Assembly: GCF_000283655.1 (NCBI RefSeq) | Contig: NC_016622.1 | Location: forward strand, 756,501-820,500 | Length of the DNA stretch: 64,000 nucleotides | Reading direction: 5' to 3' | Source of the DNA: Azospirillum lipoferum 4B | Lineage (GTDB): Bacteria > Pseudomonadota > Alphaproteobacteria > Azospirillales > Azospirillaceae | Shown here: positions 56,818 to 64,000 of the stretch, one piece after another | How the letters are laid out: each line of letters begins with the position of its first letter | Position numbering within the stretch: position 1 is the stretch's first letter | Made by a program: the position numbers and the translations under genes | The notes under the pieces: model-generated | Databases searched by the model: none | The model's input: the letters and a program-made list of their open reading frames with translations, nothing else | Told to the model about the DNA's origin: nothing

Positions 56818-57957
56818 TCAATCGTCGCCGGGGTCGGCGGCACCCGGATTGATGGCGCGGTGGCCGACCACGGTCAGGCCATAGCCCTCCAGCCCGATGA
56901 TCGGCTTCTTGCGGTTGGACAGCAGCACCATCTTGCGCACGCCGAGATCCAGCAGGATCTGCGCGCCGATGCCGTAGTCGCGCAGTTCCGGCGCGCTGCT
57001 CGACTGGCCTTCCAGCCGGGCCTTGAGCACGGTGGACAGGCCGTTCGGGTTCGGCTCGCGCAGCAGCACGACGACGCCGCGGCCTTCCTTGGCGATCAGC
57101 TCCATCGAGGCATGGAGGTCGGCGTCGCGGCCGGAGTTGCGGTCGCCCAGCACGTCGTCCAGCACCGATTGGGCATGCATGCGCACCAGCACCGGCTCGT
57201 CGCCGGAGATGTCGCCGCGCACCAGCGCGATGTGCTCCGCATACTGGATCTTGTTGATGTAGACGTAGGACTGGAAGCGGCCGCCGAAACGGCTGTCCAG
57301 CGTGCCGGCCAGCACCTGCTCGACAATGGTCTCGGTCCGGCGGCGGTAGGCGATCAGGTCGGCGATGGTGCCCACCTTCAGCCCGTGGAACTGGGCGAAC
57401 TGCACCAGATCCGGCAGGCGGGCCATGCTGCCGTCGTCGTTCATGATCTCGCAGATCACGGCGGAGGAGGAATGGCCGGACAGCCGGGCGATGTCGACCG
57501 ACGCCTCCGTATGGCCGGCGCGGACCAGAACGCCGCCGTCACGCGCCAGCAGCGGGAAGATGTGGCCGGGGGTGGCGAGGTCCTGCGGGCCGGAGGCCGG
57601 GTCGATGGCGACCGCGATGGTGCGGGCGCGGTCGGCGGCGGAGATGCCGGTGGTCACCCCCTCGCGCGCCTCGATCGAGACGGTGAAGGCGGTCTGGTGG
57701 CGCGAGGCGTTCTGCTGCGCCATCAGCGGCAGGCGCAGCCGCTCGATGTTCGGCCGGTCCATGGTGAGGCAGATCAGGCCGCGGCCGTGCTTGGCCATGA
57801 AGTTCACCGCTTCCGGCGTGGCGCAGGAGGCGGGGATCACCAGATCGCCCTCATTCTCCCGGTCCTCGTCGTCGACCAGGATGAACATCCTGCCCTGACG
57901 CGCCTCTTCGATGATCTCTTCGGCCGTCGACAGGTATTTGTGAAACTCGGACGTCAT
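56818..57957 (-). CDS. ribB: 3,4-dihydroxy-2-butanone-4-phosphate synthase with degenerate RibA-like domain (RibBX)
   Basis: A 379-residue protein. The N-terminal RibB domain (1-205) is intact: FILVDDEDRENEGDLVIPA, RGLICLTMD, DRARTIAVAIDP and AGHTEASVDIARLSG. The C-terminal domain (about 210-379) resembles GTP cyclohydrolase II but lacks its zinc cysteines: the region 261-278 reads HAQSVLDDVLGDRNSGRD where RibA has Cys-x2-Gly-Asp...Cys-x-Cys. This is the RibBX pattern described in proteobacteria, in which the second domain is not a functional RibA. A separate ribA must exist elsewhere. The ATG overlaps the ribE stop (ATGA). Confidence 0.94.
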   Translation of the reverse strand: MTSEFHKYLSTAEEIIEEARQGRMFILVDDEDRENEGDLVIPASCATPEAVNFMAKHGRGLICLTMDRPNIERLRLPLMAQQNASRHQTAFTVSIEAREGVTTGISAADRARTIAVAIDPASGPQDLATPGHIFPLLARDGGVLVRAGHTEASVDIARLSGHSSSAVICEIMNDDGSMARLPDLVQFAQFHGLKVGTIADLIAYRRRTETIVEQVLAGTLDSRFGGRFQSYVYINKIQYAEHIALVRGDISGDEPVLVRMHAQSVLDDVLGDRNSGRDADLHASMELIAKEGRGVVVLLREPNPNGLSTVLKARLEGQSSSAPELRDYGIGAQILLDLGVRKMVLLSNRKKPIIGLEGYGLTVVGHRAINPGAADPGDD

Positions 57958-58541
57958 TCCTGCCCCGCGAGCCGGGCGACGTAGCGCGCCAGCATATCGA
58001 TTTCGAGATTGACCGGATCGCCCTCCTTCAGCCCGCCGAAAGTGGTGGCGGTCTGGGTGTGGGGGATGATGTTGACGCCGAAGCGGCTGCCGTCGACCTC
58101 GTTGACGGTCAGCGACACGCCGTCGATGGCGACCGAGCCCTTCGGCGCGATGTATTTGGCGAGAGTGGCCGGCGCCTCGAAGGTCAGGCGCAGCGATTCG
58201 CCTTCGGGGCGGATCGACAGCAGCCGGCCGACGCCGTCGACATGGCCGGACACGATGTGCCCGCCCAGCTCGTCGCCGACCTTCAGCGCGCGTTCCAGGT
58301 TGACGCGCGTGCCGGGCTCCCACCCGCCGAGCGTCGTCTTCGACAGGGTTTCCCCCGACGCCTGGATGACGTAGGTCCCCGGCCCCTTTTCGATGACCGT
58401 CAGACAGACGCCGTTGTGGGCGATGGACGCCCCGATCGCGATCGTCTCCGTGTCGAAGGCGGTCTCGATGGTGAACCGGGTATCGCCCTGCCGCTCCACG
58501 GCCCGGACGCGCCCGACATCGGTGATGATTCCGGTGAACAT
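57954..58541 (-). CDS. ribE: Riboflavin synthase alpha chain
   Basis: A 195-residue riboflavin synthase that dismutates two lumazines to riboflavin. The duplicated lipoyl-like barrels are clear: MFTGIITDVGRVRAVE at the start and the second half from KVGDELGGHIVSGHVDGVGRL. SIAHNGVCLTV and SVAIDGVSLTVNEV are the matching active-site segments. The start MFTGIITDVG at 58541 is characteristic; the longer in-frame extension is dismissed. It lies about 100 bases downstream of ribD. Confidence 0.96.
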   Translation of the reverse strand: MFTGIITDVGRVRAVERQGDTRFTIETAFDTETIAIGASIAHNGVCLTVIEKGPGTYVIQASGETLSKTTLGGWEPGTRVNLERALKVGDELGGHIVSGHVDGVGRLLSIRPEGESLRLTFEAPATLAKYIAPKGSVAIDGVSLTVNEVDGSRFGVNIIPHTQTATTFGGLKEGDPVNLEIDMLARYVARLAGQE

Positions 58542-58643
58542 GCCGGCGAATTTAGCAGGTTTCGCGGCCAGGGGAAGCGCGCGCGACACCGCGCGCGGCG
58601 CAACGGTCTGTTGCGTGGCCTGGACCGGTGGCGAAACCGATGG

Positions 58644-59768
58644 TCAGGACGGAATGCGGCGATAGCTCTCGGCGAGATCGGCGCCGGCGCTGCGGACCGC
58701 GGTGCGTTCGAGGCGGGGCATCGCCGACAGCGCCTCGACTCCGAAGCCGGCGACCGCCGGCAACCCGTCGCCGCCGATCAGTGACGCGGCGCGGAACCAC
58801 TCCAGCCTGTCGACCAGCCCGGCGCGGAGCAGGGCGCCGGCCATCGCCGCACCGCCCTCCACCAGGACGCGGGTGATGCCGCGGGCGGCGAGGGTGGAGA
58901 GGGCGGCAGCGGGATCGACGCGGCCGTCCCCACCGGCGGCGACCGGAAGGACCTCCACGCCGAGTGCGGTCAACGCCTCCAGGCGGGCGGAGTCGGGGGT
59001 GGGGCCGGTGACGACCCAGGTCGGAATGCGCTTGGCGCCGGTGGCGAGCTTCGCCGTGGGGGGCAGGCGCAGGCTGCTGTCCACCACCACGCGCACCGGG
59101 CTGCGGTCGCCGAGGCCGGGCAGGCGGCAGGTCAGTTCGGGATCGTCGGCCAGCGCGGTGCCGATGCCCACCAGGATCGCGTCATGGCTGGCGCGCAGCC
59201 GGTGGCCCCAGGCGCGGGCGGTCGGGCCGGTGATCCATTGCGACTCGCCGGTGCGGGTGGCGATGCGGCCGTCCAGCGTGCTGGCGACCTTCAGCGTGAC
59301 CAGCGGGCGGCCCAGCGTGATGCGGTTGAAGAAGCCTTCGTTGAGGGCCAGCGCCTCGGCCTCGCAGACGCCGGTGACGACCTCGATCCCGGCGTCGCGC
59401 AGGCGGGCCAGCCCGCCGCCGGCAACCCGCGGGTCCGGGTCCTGGCAGGCCACGACGACGCGCGCCACCTTCGACTCCACCAGCGCCAGGGCGCAGGGCG
59501 GCGTCTTGCCATAATGGTTGCAGGGTTCGAGCGTGACGTAAGCGGTGGCGCCCTCGGCCCCTCCCGGCAGGTCGCGGACGCGGGCCAGCGCCTCTGCTTC
59601 AGCGTGGGGACGGCCGCCGGGCTGGGTCCAGCCTCGGCCGATCACGGCACCGTCGCGGACCAGCACGCAGCCGACCGCCGGATTGGGCCATGTCCGCCCC
59701 AGCCCGCGCGCGGCGAGCGACAGGGCGGCTTGCATATGGCGCAGGTCGGTGTCGGGTGAAACGGGCAC
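58644..59768 (-). CDS. ribD: Bifunctional riboflavin deaminase/reductase RibD
   Basis: A 374-residue enzyme. The N-terminal deaminase (1-145) has the zinc motif PHAEAEALARV and TLEPCNHYGKTPPCALALVES. The C-terminal reductase (about 150-370) has RPLVTLKVASTLDGRIATRTGES and the late VLVEGGAAMAGALL. It catalyses steps two and three of riboflavin synthesis after GTP cyclohydrolase II. It begins 16 bases downstream of bamE, so transcription may start ahead of bamE. No FMN riboswitch is visible upstream. Confidence 0.96.
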   Translation of the reverse strand: MPVSPDTDLRHMQAALSLAARGLGRTWPNPAVGCVLVRDGAVIGRGWTQPGGRPHAEAEALARVRDLPGGAEGATAYVTLEPCNHYGKTPPCALALVESKVARVVVACQDPDPRVAGGGLARLRDAGIEVVTGVCEAEALALNEGFFNRITLGRPLVTLKVASTLDGRIATRTGESQWITGPTARAWGHRLRASHDAILVGIGTALADDPELTCRLPGLGDRSPVRVVVDSSLRLPPTAKLATGAKRIPTWVVTGPTPDSARLEALTALGVEVLPVAAGGDGRVDPAAALSTLAARGITRVLVEGGAAMAGALLRAGLVDRLEWFRAASLIGGDGLPAVAGFGVEALSAMPRLERTAVRSAGADLAESYRRIPS

Positions 59769-59784
59769 GGTAACGGTCAGGCGA

Positions 59785-60279
59785 TCAGCTGCCGGGGCCC
59801 TTGCCCTTGGTGTCTTTGGCCGAGAAGCGGCCGACGTTGCCCATCATCTGTTCCAGGAAGCCCATCTCGCGGCCGGCGGTGGGCGTCGAGCGCTCGACCA
59901 GATCGATGTCCTGGCCGTTCGACTTGTCCAGCGTCTTGATCTCGCGCAGGACGCCGGCATCGTCGAAGCGGGCGATGACGACGCGGCGTTCCGTCACCTC
60001 CGGCTCGAAGAAGGCGGTCTTCTCGGTCTTCTGGCCGATATAGTACCAGACATTCTGATCGAAGGTGCCCACCGAGGTCGGCGTGCCCAGAACGGCGGCG
60101 ACGTCGTCGCGCCGGCTCTGGCCGGGCTGCAGTTCCGCCACCAGCTGCGGGTCCGTCAGGTTGCCGCGGGTGGCGACGACGGGCGAGCAGCCGGTCGCGG
60201 CGAGGCCGGCGAACAGGACGCTCCCCAGAAGGGCGGTGCGAATGACGGCGCGCGGGGCGGAAAAGTTCGATCTGGTCAT
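59785..60279 (-). CDS. bamE: BamE/SmpA outer membrane assembly lipoprotein
   Basis: A 164-residue lipoprotein of the Bam complex. A signal peptide with Arg at 14 ends in the lipobox LAATGC (Cys31). The BamE domain follows: GNLTDPQLVAELQPGQSRRDDVAAVLGTPTSVGTFDQNVWYYIGQKTEKTAFFEPEV in part, matching the SmpA/OmlA pattern G-x-S-R-x-D-V-x-x-x-L-G-T-P. The start MTRSNFSAP at 60279 is set by the signal peptide. It is divergent from the cytochrome chaperone gene and upstream of the rib operon. Confidence 0.93.
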   Translation of the reverse strand: MTRSNFSAPRAVIRTALLGSVLFAGLAATGCSPVVATRGNLTDPQLVAELQPGQSRRDDVAAVLGTPTSVGTFDQNVWYYIGQKTEKTAFFEPEVTERRVVIARFDDAGVLREIKTLDKSNGQDIDLVERSTPTAGREMGFLEQMMGNVGRFSAKDTKGKGPGS

Positions 60280-60411
60280 GGTGCTCGGGCTATGATGGAG
60301 CCGGCGGGGCATAGGACTGCCTGCGGGTGCGGATAGTCGCTAAGGCGGGACAATCGCACCGGGCGCTTCGCCCTGTCAACGAGACTCCGAATCGGGGAAG
60401 GGCTGCCGTTC

Positions 60412-60993
60412 GTGTCTGAGAGCTTCATGGATCGTCTGCTGGGTCCACTGCTGAATGGCCTGGGTGGCAGCGTGCGCGCCCGCAATGCCGAGGCGGTGGG
60501 CGGGCTGTTCACTGGCATCGTCGCCCAGGCCCGCCAACCGGGCTTCTATGCTGCGCTCGGCGTGCCCGATACGTTGGACGGCCGCTTCGAAATGGTGGCG
60601 CTGCACCTGTTCCTGGTCATGCACCGGCTGAAGGGGCAGGGGGCGGCGGCGGCGAAACTGTCGCAGCGCCTCTACGAAACGATGGTCGACGATTTCGAGA
60701 AGTCGATCATGGAGCTGGGGGCTGGCGACAGCGGCATCGCCCGGCGTGTGAAGACGATGGCGCGCGGCATGGCCGGGCGAATCCGCGCCTATGACGAGGC
60801 GTTGGCCGAATCCGACGACGGCCGGCTGGACGTGGCGCTGGACAACAACCTGTACGGCACGGTCGATCCGGTGCGGGACGGGGCGCTCCCCGCCATGGCA
60901 GCCTATGTGCGCGCCTGCGCCGCGGCGCTCGATGCCCAGCCGTTGGAGTCGCTGATGCGCGGCGAGTTGCGCTTCGCCCCTGCGCCCGCCTGA
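60412..60993 (+). CDS. Ubiquinol-cytochrome c chaperone family protein (CBP3-like)
   Basis: A 193-residue protein of the CBP3/UQCC1-type family. Motifs: ARQPGFYAALGVPDTLDGRFEMVALHLFLVMHRL, SQRLYETMVDDFEKSIMELGAGDSGIARRVKTMARGMAGRI in part, YDEAL and LYGTVDP. The eukaryotic relatives help assemble cytochrome b of the bc1 complex. The gene starts at GTG 60412 (or ATG 60427). It is divergent from bamE and near DUF177/rpmF, the usual alphaproteobacterial arrangement. Confidence 0.92.
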   Translation: MSESFMDRLLGPLLNGLGGSVRARNAEAVGGLFTGIVAQARQPGFYAALGVPDTLDGRFEMVALHLFLVMHRLKGQGAAAAKLSQRLYETMVDDFEKSIMELGAGDSGIARRVKTMARGMAGRIRAYDEALAESDDGRLDVALDNNLYGTVDPVRDGALPAMAAYVRACAAALDAQPLESLMRGELRFAPAPA

Positions 60994-61148
60994 CGGCACA
61001 CTATATATACTGCGCCTGACGGGCGGGCGGCATCGCAGAGGGCTTGCCTTTCGCCGCCGGCGGCTGCATGTGACTCTGGGGCGGGCGCCTGCCGCTCCCG
61101 CCCGTCCGTTTCGACCGCCGCCATGGTTTCATCAGAGAGTCTTTCGCC

Positions 61149-61736
61149 ATGAGTCCTGTGAACGGTGCCCTGCCGGCCCCGGAATTCTCGCGCATCGTCA
61201 ATGCCGACGCGGTGCGCCGCGCCGACGTGACCGAGACCATCGAGGCGACGGAGACGGAGCGCCGCGCGCTCGCCGAGCGGCTGGAGCTGGAGGCGATCGG
61301 CAGCCTCACCGCCACGGTGAAGCTGCGCGCGGTGCGCGGCGGCCAGATGATCCGCGTGTCCGGCAAACTGGAGGCCGATGTGGTCCAGACCTGCGTCGTC
61401 ACGCTGGATCCAGTGCCGGCCCATGTCAGCGAGAGCTTCGAGGCGCTGTTCGCCCCATCCTCGATGGTCGAGGACCAGGGGCTGGAGATCGATTTCGACC
61501 CCTCCTTGTCGGACGAGGACATCCCCGAGCCGATGGAGAACAACCGAATCGATATCGGCGAACTGACCGCGCAGCACCTGTCGCTGGGCCTCGACCCCTA
61601 TCCGCATGCCGAGGGCGTGGAGTTCGAGGGCTATGACGAGGGTGATGACGGCGATCCGGTCGAAGACGAGGTGGCGGAGGAGCCGGAAAAGCCGAACCCG
61701 TTCGCCGTTCTGCAACAATTGAAGCAGCGGAAGTGA
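61149..61736 (+). CDS. DUF177 (YceD) protein of the rpmF operon
   Basis: A 195-residue DUF177/YceD protein. A beta-rich middle has KLRAVRGGQMIRVSGKLEADVVQTCVVTLDPVPAHVSESFEALFAPSS in part, including the conserved Cys region. A strongly acidic C-terminal third follows (DEGDDGDPVEDEVAEEPEKPNP). The family is linked to 23S rRNA handling in plants and bacteria. It is always upstream of rpmF-plsX-fabH. The ATG at 61149 is preferred. Confidence 0.92.
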   Translation: MSPVNGALPAPEFSRIVNADAVRRADVTETIEATETERRALAERLELEAIGSLTATVKLRAVRGGQMIRVSGKLEADVVQTCVVTLDPVPAHVSESFEALFAPSSMVEDQGLEIDFDPSLSDEDIPEPMENNRIDIGELTAQHLSLGLDPYPHAEGVEFEGYDEGDDGDPVEDEVAEEPEKPNPFAVLQQLKQRK

Positions 61737-61877
61737 CTGCGGTCTTGCGTCCCCCGCGGTTCCTTGTATAAGGGCCGGCGTTTCCACCCCCTCCAATGAG
61801 CGGCGCGGGGTTGCGAAATGGGGGTTGTTCGGGCTTGCCCTTCGGGAGCATTTGCCTTATTGAATGCCGCTCGCGCT

Positions 61878-61904
61878 GGGCGGCCCCTGTTCGGGCCGCC
61901 CTTT
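61878..61904 (+). promoter_or_regulatory. Hairpin in rpmF leader
   Basis: A 9-bp stem GGGCGGCCC (61878-61886) and GGGCCGCCC (61893-61901) with loop CTGTTC, followed by TTT, ending 23 bases before the rpmF start. It could be a partial terminator separating DUF177 from rpmF or an attenuation site. Confidence 0.5.
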
Positions 61905-61926
61905 CCAATGAAGAGAGTTTACGGTC

Positions 61927-62115
61927 ATGGCTGTTCCGAAGAAGAAGACCTCCAAGTCGCGGCGCAACATGCGGCGTTCGCACCACGCTCTGCCGACCTC
62001 GGCGTACAACGAGTGCCCGAACTGCGGCGAGCTGAAGCGTCCGCACCACGTCTGCGGGTCTTGCGGCCATTACGACCAGCGCGAAGTGGTTCAGAGCGGC
62101 ACCGCGGCCGCTTGA
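61927..62115 (+). CDS. rpmF: 50S ribosomal protein L32
   Basis: A 62-residue L32: [22 protein letters not shown], then [23 protein letters not shown] with the four cysteines of a zinc ribbon (CxxC...CxxC). The start after GAAGAGAG-like leader is certain. It is followed 82 bases later by plsX, the widely conserved rpmF-plsX-fabH arrangement that links ribosome and lipid synthesis. Confidence 0.97.
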   Translation: MAVPKKKTSKSRRNMRRSHHALPTSAYNECPNCGELKRPHHVCGSCGHYDQREVVQSGTAAA

Positions 62116-62197
62116 TCCTGATCGCGTTGTCTGAGGTCCCGATGATCAGGGGCGTTTTCCGCCCCTGCCGGGGTCCTAGCCGGGGAGCCTGTTCGCG

Positions 62198-63250
62198 GTG
62201 AGCCAGCGCCTGACCATCGCCCTGGATGCCATGGGTGGCGATCTCGGTCCCGACATGGTCGTTGCCGGGGCGGACATCGCGCGGGAGCGCCATCCCGACG
62301 TCCGCTTTCTGCTGTATGGCGACCGGGAGCGGATCGAACCGCTGCTGAACCTGCGTCCCGCGTTGAAGGCGGTGGCGGAGATCCGCCATACCGCCGACTT
62401 CGTGGCCGGGGATGCCAAGCCCGCAATCGCGTTGCGCGCCGGACGCCAGTCCAGCATGAGGCTTGCCATTGACGCCGTGGCGTCGGGCGATGCCGCCTGC
62501 GTGGTTTCGGCCGGCAATACCGGCGCCCTCATGGCGATGGCGAAGTTCGTGTTGAAGACGCTGCCGGGCATCGACCGGCCGGCGATGGCGTCCTTCTTCC
62601 CGACGCAGCGGGGCGAGAGCGTGATGCTGGACCTCGGCGCCAATGCCGAATGCCAGCCGGAGAACCTCGTCCAGTTCGCCGTGATGGGTGCCGTCTTCGC
62701 GCGCGCCATCCTGGGGCTGCCGGAGCCGTCGATCGGCGTGCTGAACATCGGCTCGGAAGACATGAAGGGCAACGAAGTGGTGCGTGCCGCGGCGGCCAGC
62801 CTGCGCGACATGCCGCTGCCCGGCCGTTTCCATGGCTTCGTCGAAGGCACCGACATCGGGCTGGGCACGGTGGACGTCATCGTCACCGACGGCTTCACCG
62901 GCAATGTCGCGCTGAAGACAGCGGAGGGGACGGCCAAGCTGTTCTCCGAATTCCTGCGCCGCACCTTCGCGACGTCCTTCCTGGCACGGATCGGTTATCT
63001 GCTGGCACGCGGCGCCTTCAAGCGCTTCCGCGAGCGGATCGACCCGCGGCGCTACAACGGCGCGATGTTCCTGGGCCTGCGCGGCGTCTGCGTGAAGAGC
63101 CATGGCGGTACCGACCCGGTCGGATTCGCCAATGCCGTCGCGGTCGCCATCAATCTGGCGACTCACGGTTTCAACGAGCGCATCAAGGAAGAGATGGGGC
63201 GCATTGCCGACGCGACCCCTCTTCCCGACACGAAGGCGGCGGCGGGCTGA
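62198..63250 (+). CDS. plsX: Phosphate acyltransferase PlsX
   Basis: A 350-residue enzyme making acyl-phosphate from acyl-ACP, the donor for PlsY in phospholipid synthesis. Conserved segments: IALDAMGGDLGPDMVVAGA, AGNTGALMAMAKFVLKTLPGIDRPA, DLGANAECQPENLVQFAVMG, GNEVVRAA, DVIVTDGFTGNVALKTAEG and the C-terminal block with YNGAMFLGLRGVCVKSHGG. The GTG at 62198 gives the family start (MSQRLTIALDAMGG). fabH starts 2 bases after its stop. Confidence 0.96.
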   Translation: MSQRLTIALDAMGGDLGPDMVVAGADIARERHPDVRFLLYGDRERIEPLLNLRPALKAVAEIRHTADFVAGDAKPAIALRAGRQSSMRLAIDAVASGDAACVVSAGNTGALMAMAKFVLKTLPGIDRPAMASFFPTQRGESVMLDLGANAECQPENLVQFAVMGAVFARAILGLPEPSIGVLNIGSEDMKGNEVVRAAAASLRDMPLPGRFHGFVEGTDIGLGTVDVIVTDGFTGNVALKTAEGTAKLFSEFLRRTFATSFLARIGYLLARGAFKRFRERIDPRRYNGAMFLGLRGVCVKSHGGTDPVGFANAVAVAINLATHGFNERIKEEMGRIADATPLPDTKAAAG

Positions 63251-63252
63251 AC

Positions 63253-64000
63253 CATGGTCATGCGTTCCCGAGTTCTTGGTTGCGGTACCTTCCTGCCGGC
63301 CAACATCGTCACCAACCAGGATCTGGAACAGCGGGTCGACACGTCGGACGAGTGGATCGTCCAGCGTACCGGCATCAGGTCGCGCCACATCGCGGCGGAG
63401 GGGGAGAAGACCTCCGACCTCGCCATCGCCGCGGCGACCCGCGCGCTTGAGCATGCCGGCGTGCCGGCGGGCAGCATCGACTGCATCGTGCTGGCCACCA
63501 CCACGCCCGACAACACCTTCCCGGCCACGGCGACCAAGGTGCAGGCGGCTCTGGGGACCAAGGGCTTTGCCATGGACATCCAGGCGGTCTGCGCCGGGTT
63601 CGTCTATGCCATGGCGGTCGCCGACAATTTCCTGCGCAACGGTCAGGCGCGCCGCGCGCTGGTGATCGGGGCGGAGACCTTCTCCCGCCTGCTGGACTGG
63701 AACGACCGCACCACCTGCGTACTGTTCGGCGACGGTGCCGGCGCCATCGTGCTGGAGGCCTATGAGGCCAAGGGCGATTCGACCGACCGCGGCGTGCTGT
63801 CCACCCATCTGCATTCCGACGGCAGCCAGTACGACCTGCTCTATGTCGATGGCGGCGCGTCCTCGACCGGCACCATTGGCCATGTCCGCATGCACGGGCA
63901 GGAGATCTTCCGCCACGCCGTGTCCAAGCTGTCGGCGGTGGTGGAGGAGGCGCTGGTCGCCAACGGTCTGGAGTCCACCGACATCGACTGGATGGTTCCG
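63253..64000 (+). CDS. fabH: 3-oxoacyl-ACP synthase III (KAS III), 3' end outside window
   Basis: The first 249 residues of FabH, which condenses acetyl-CoA with malonyl-ACP to start fatty-acid synthesis. Motifs: [55 protein letters not shown], the catalytic cysteine in [19 protein letters not shown], and [13 protein letters not shown]. The later His and Asn of the triad lie beyond the window end. ATG 63253 follows the plsX stop closely; ATG 63259 is an alternative. Confidence 0.96.

Noticed and set aside
61001-61010. CTATATATAC as a -10 box for the DUF177 gene
   Set aside because: The -10-like sequence is good, but no -35 is found at 16-18 bases and it lies about 140 bases from the start codon.
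61925-63916. A 663-codon reverse-strand open frame
   Set aside because: It is antisense to rpmF, plsX and fabH and has no recognisable domain.

Overview
The window is high-GC chromosomal DNA from an alphaproteobacterium. Gene content and order point to Rhodospirillales, most likely Azospirillum or a close relative. The markers are the ZauP-like/zapA/6S RNA/5-FTHF cyclo-ligase block, tol-pal next to ruvCAB and ftsH, a MucR regulator, a K+-independent H+-pyrophosphatase, a RibBX-type ribB, and several chemotaxis and c-di-GMP signalling genes. Species assignment is inference. Almost everything is core chromosome; I see no prophage, transposase, CRISPR array, rRNA or tRNA.

Layout. 1-8.3 kb: suhB (cut by the window edge), efp and its lysylating enzyme epmA, a FadL-type porin, a TauE/SafE permease, class I aldolase with thiE, small unknowns and a lone HicB antitoxin. 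8.5-13.5 kb: a membrane chemoreceptor, then gap and tkt. 13.9-16.1 kb: a cell-division coiled-coil gene, zapA, 6S RNA, 5-FTHF cyclo-ligase and a YmdB-like phosphodiesterase. 16.2-27.4 kb: yebC, then ruvC-ruvA-ruvB running into ybgC-tolQ-tolR-tolA-tolB-pal, cpoB and tilS. 27.5-33.3 kb: ftsH, an unrecognised 38-kDa protein, fabI and a BrkB-type membrane protein. 33.3-44.7 kb: DUF805, a CbpA-like DnaJ, a glycine-zipper lipoprotein, pdxH, a CDF transporter, a soluble chemoreceptor, an MBL hydrolase, an SLC13-type permease, a GAF-HD-GYP protein, an isolated hypD and a universal stress protein. 44.8-49 kb: an accessory-looking stretch (GNAT, a FliL-like protein, YciE-like ferritin fold, small secreted protein, mucR). 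49.2-64 kb: rpiB-glyA-nrdR, hppA, a second FliL-like gene, the reverse-strand block bamE-ribD-ribE-ribBX-ribH-nusB-thiL, a cytochrome bc1 assembly chaperone, and DUF177-rpmF-plsX-fabH.

The most unusual locus is ruvC (17.05-18.14 kb). An intact RuvC resolvase reading frame runs without a stop through a GC-rich palindrome into a complete DUF559 (Vsr/PD-(D/E)XK-like) nuclease domain, and a second palindrome in inverted orientation follows just before ruvA. This looks like a palindrome-bounded nuclease cassette that landed at the 3' end of ruvC and produced a two-nuclease fusion. The same class of palindromes is dispersed through the window. A second, longer class with 10-bp terminal inverted repeats (GCCCCCTCCC...GGGAGGGGGC) occurs three times, each time between convergent genes.

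Other notable points: a perfect FNR/FixK box upstream of the orphan hypD; a 17-bp perfect palindrome upstream of fadL; a terminator on the reverse strand near 47.3 kb with no gene feeding it (candidate sRNA); a MucR zinc finger lacking the last zinc-ligand histidine; and two dispersed FliL-like paralogs.
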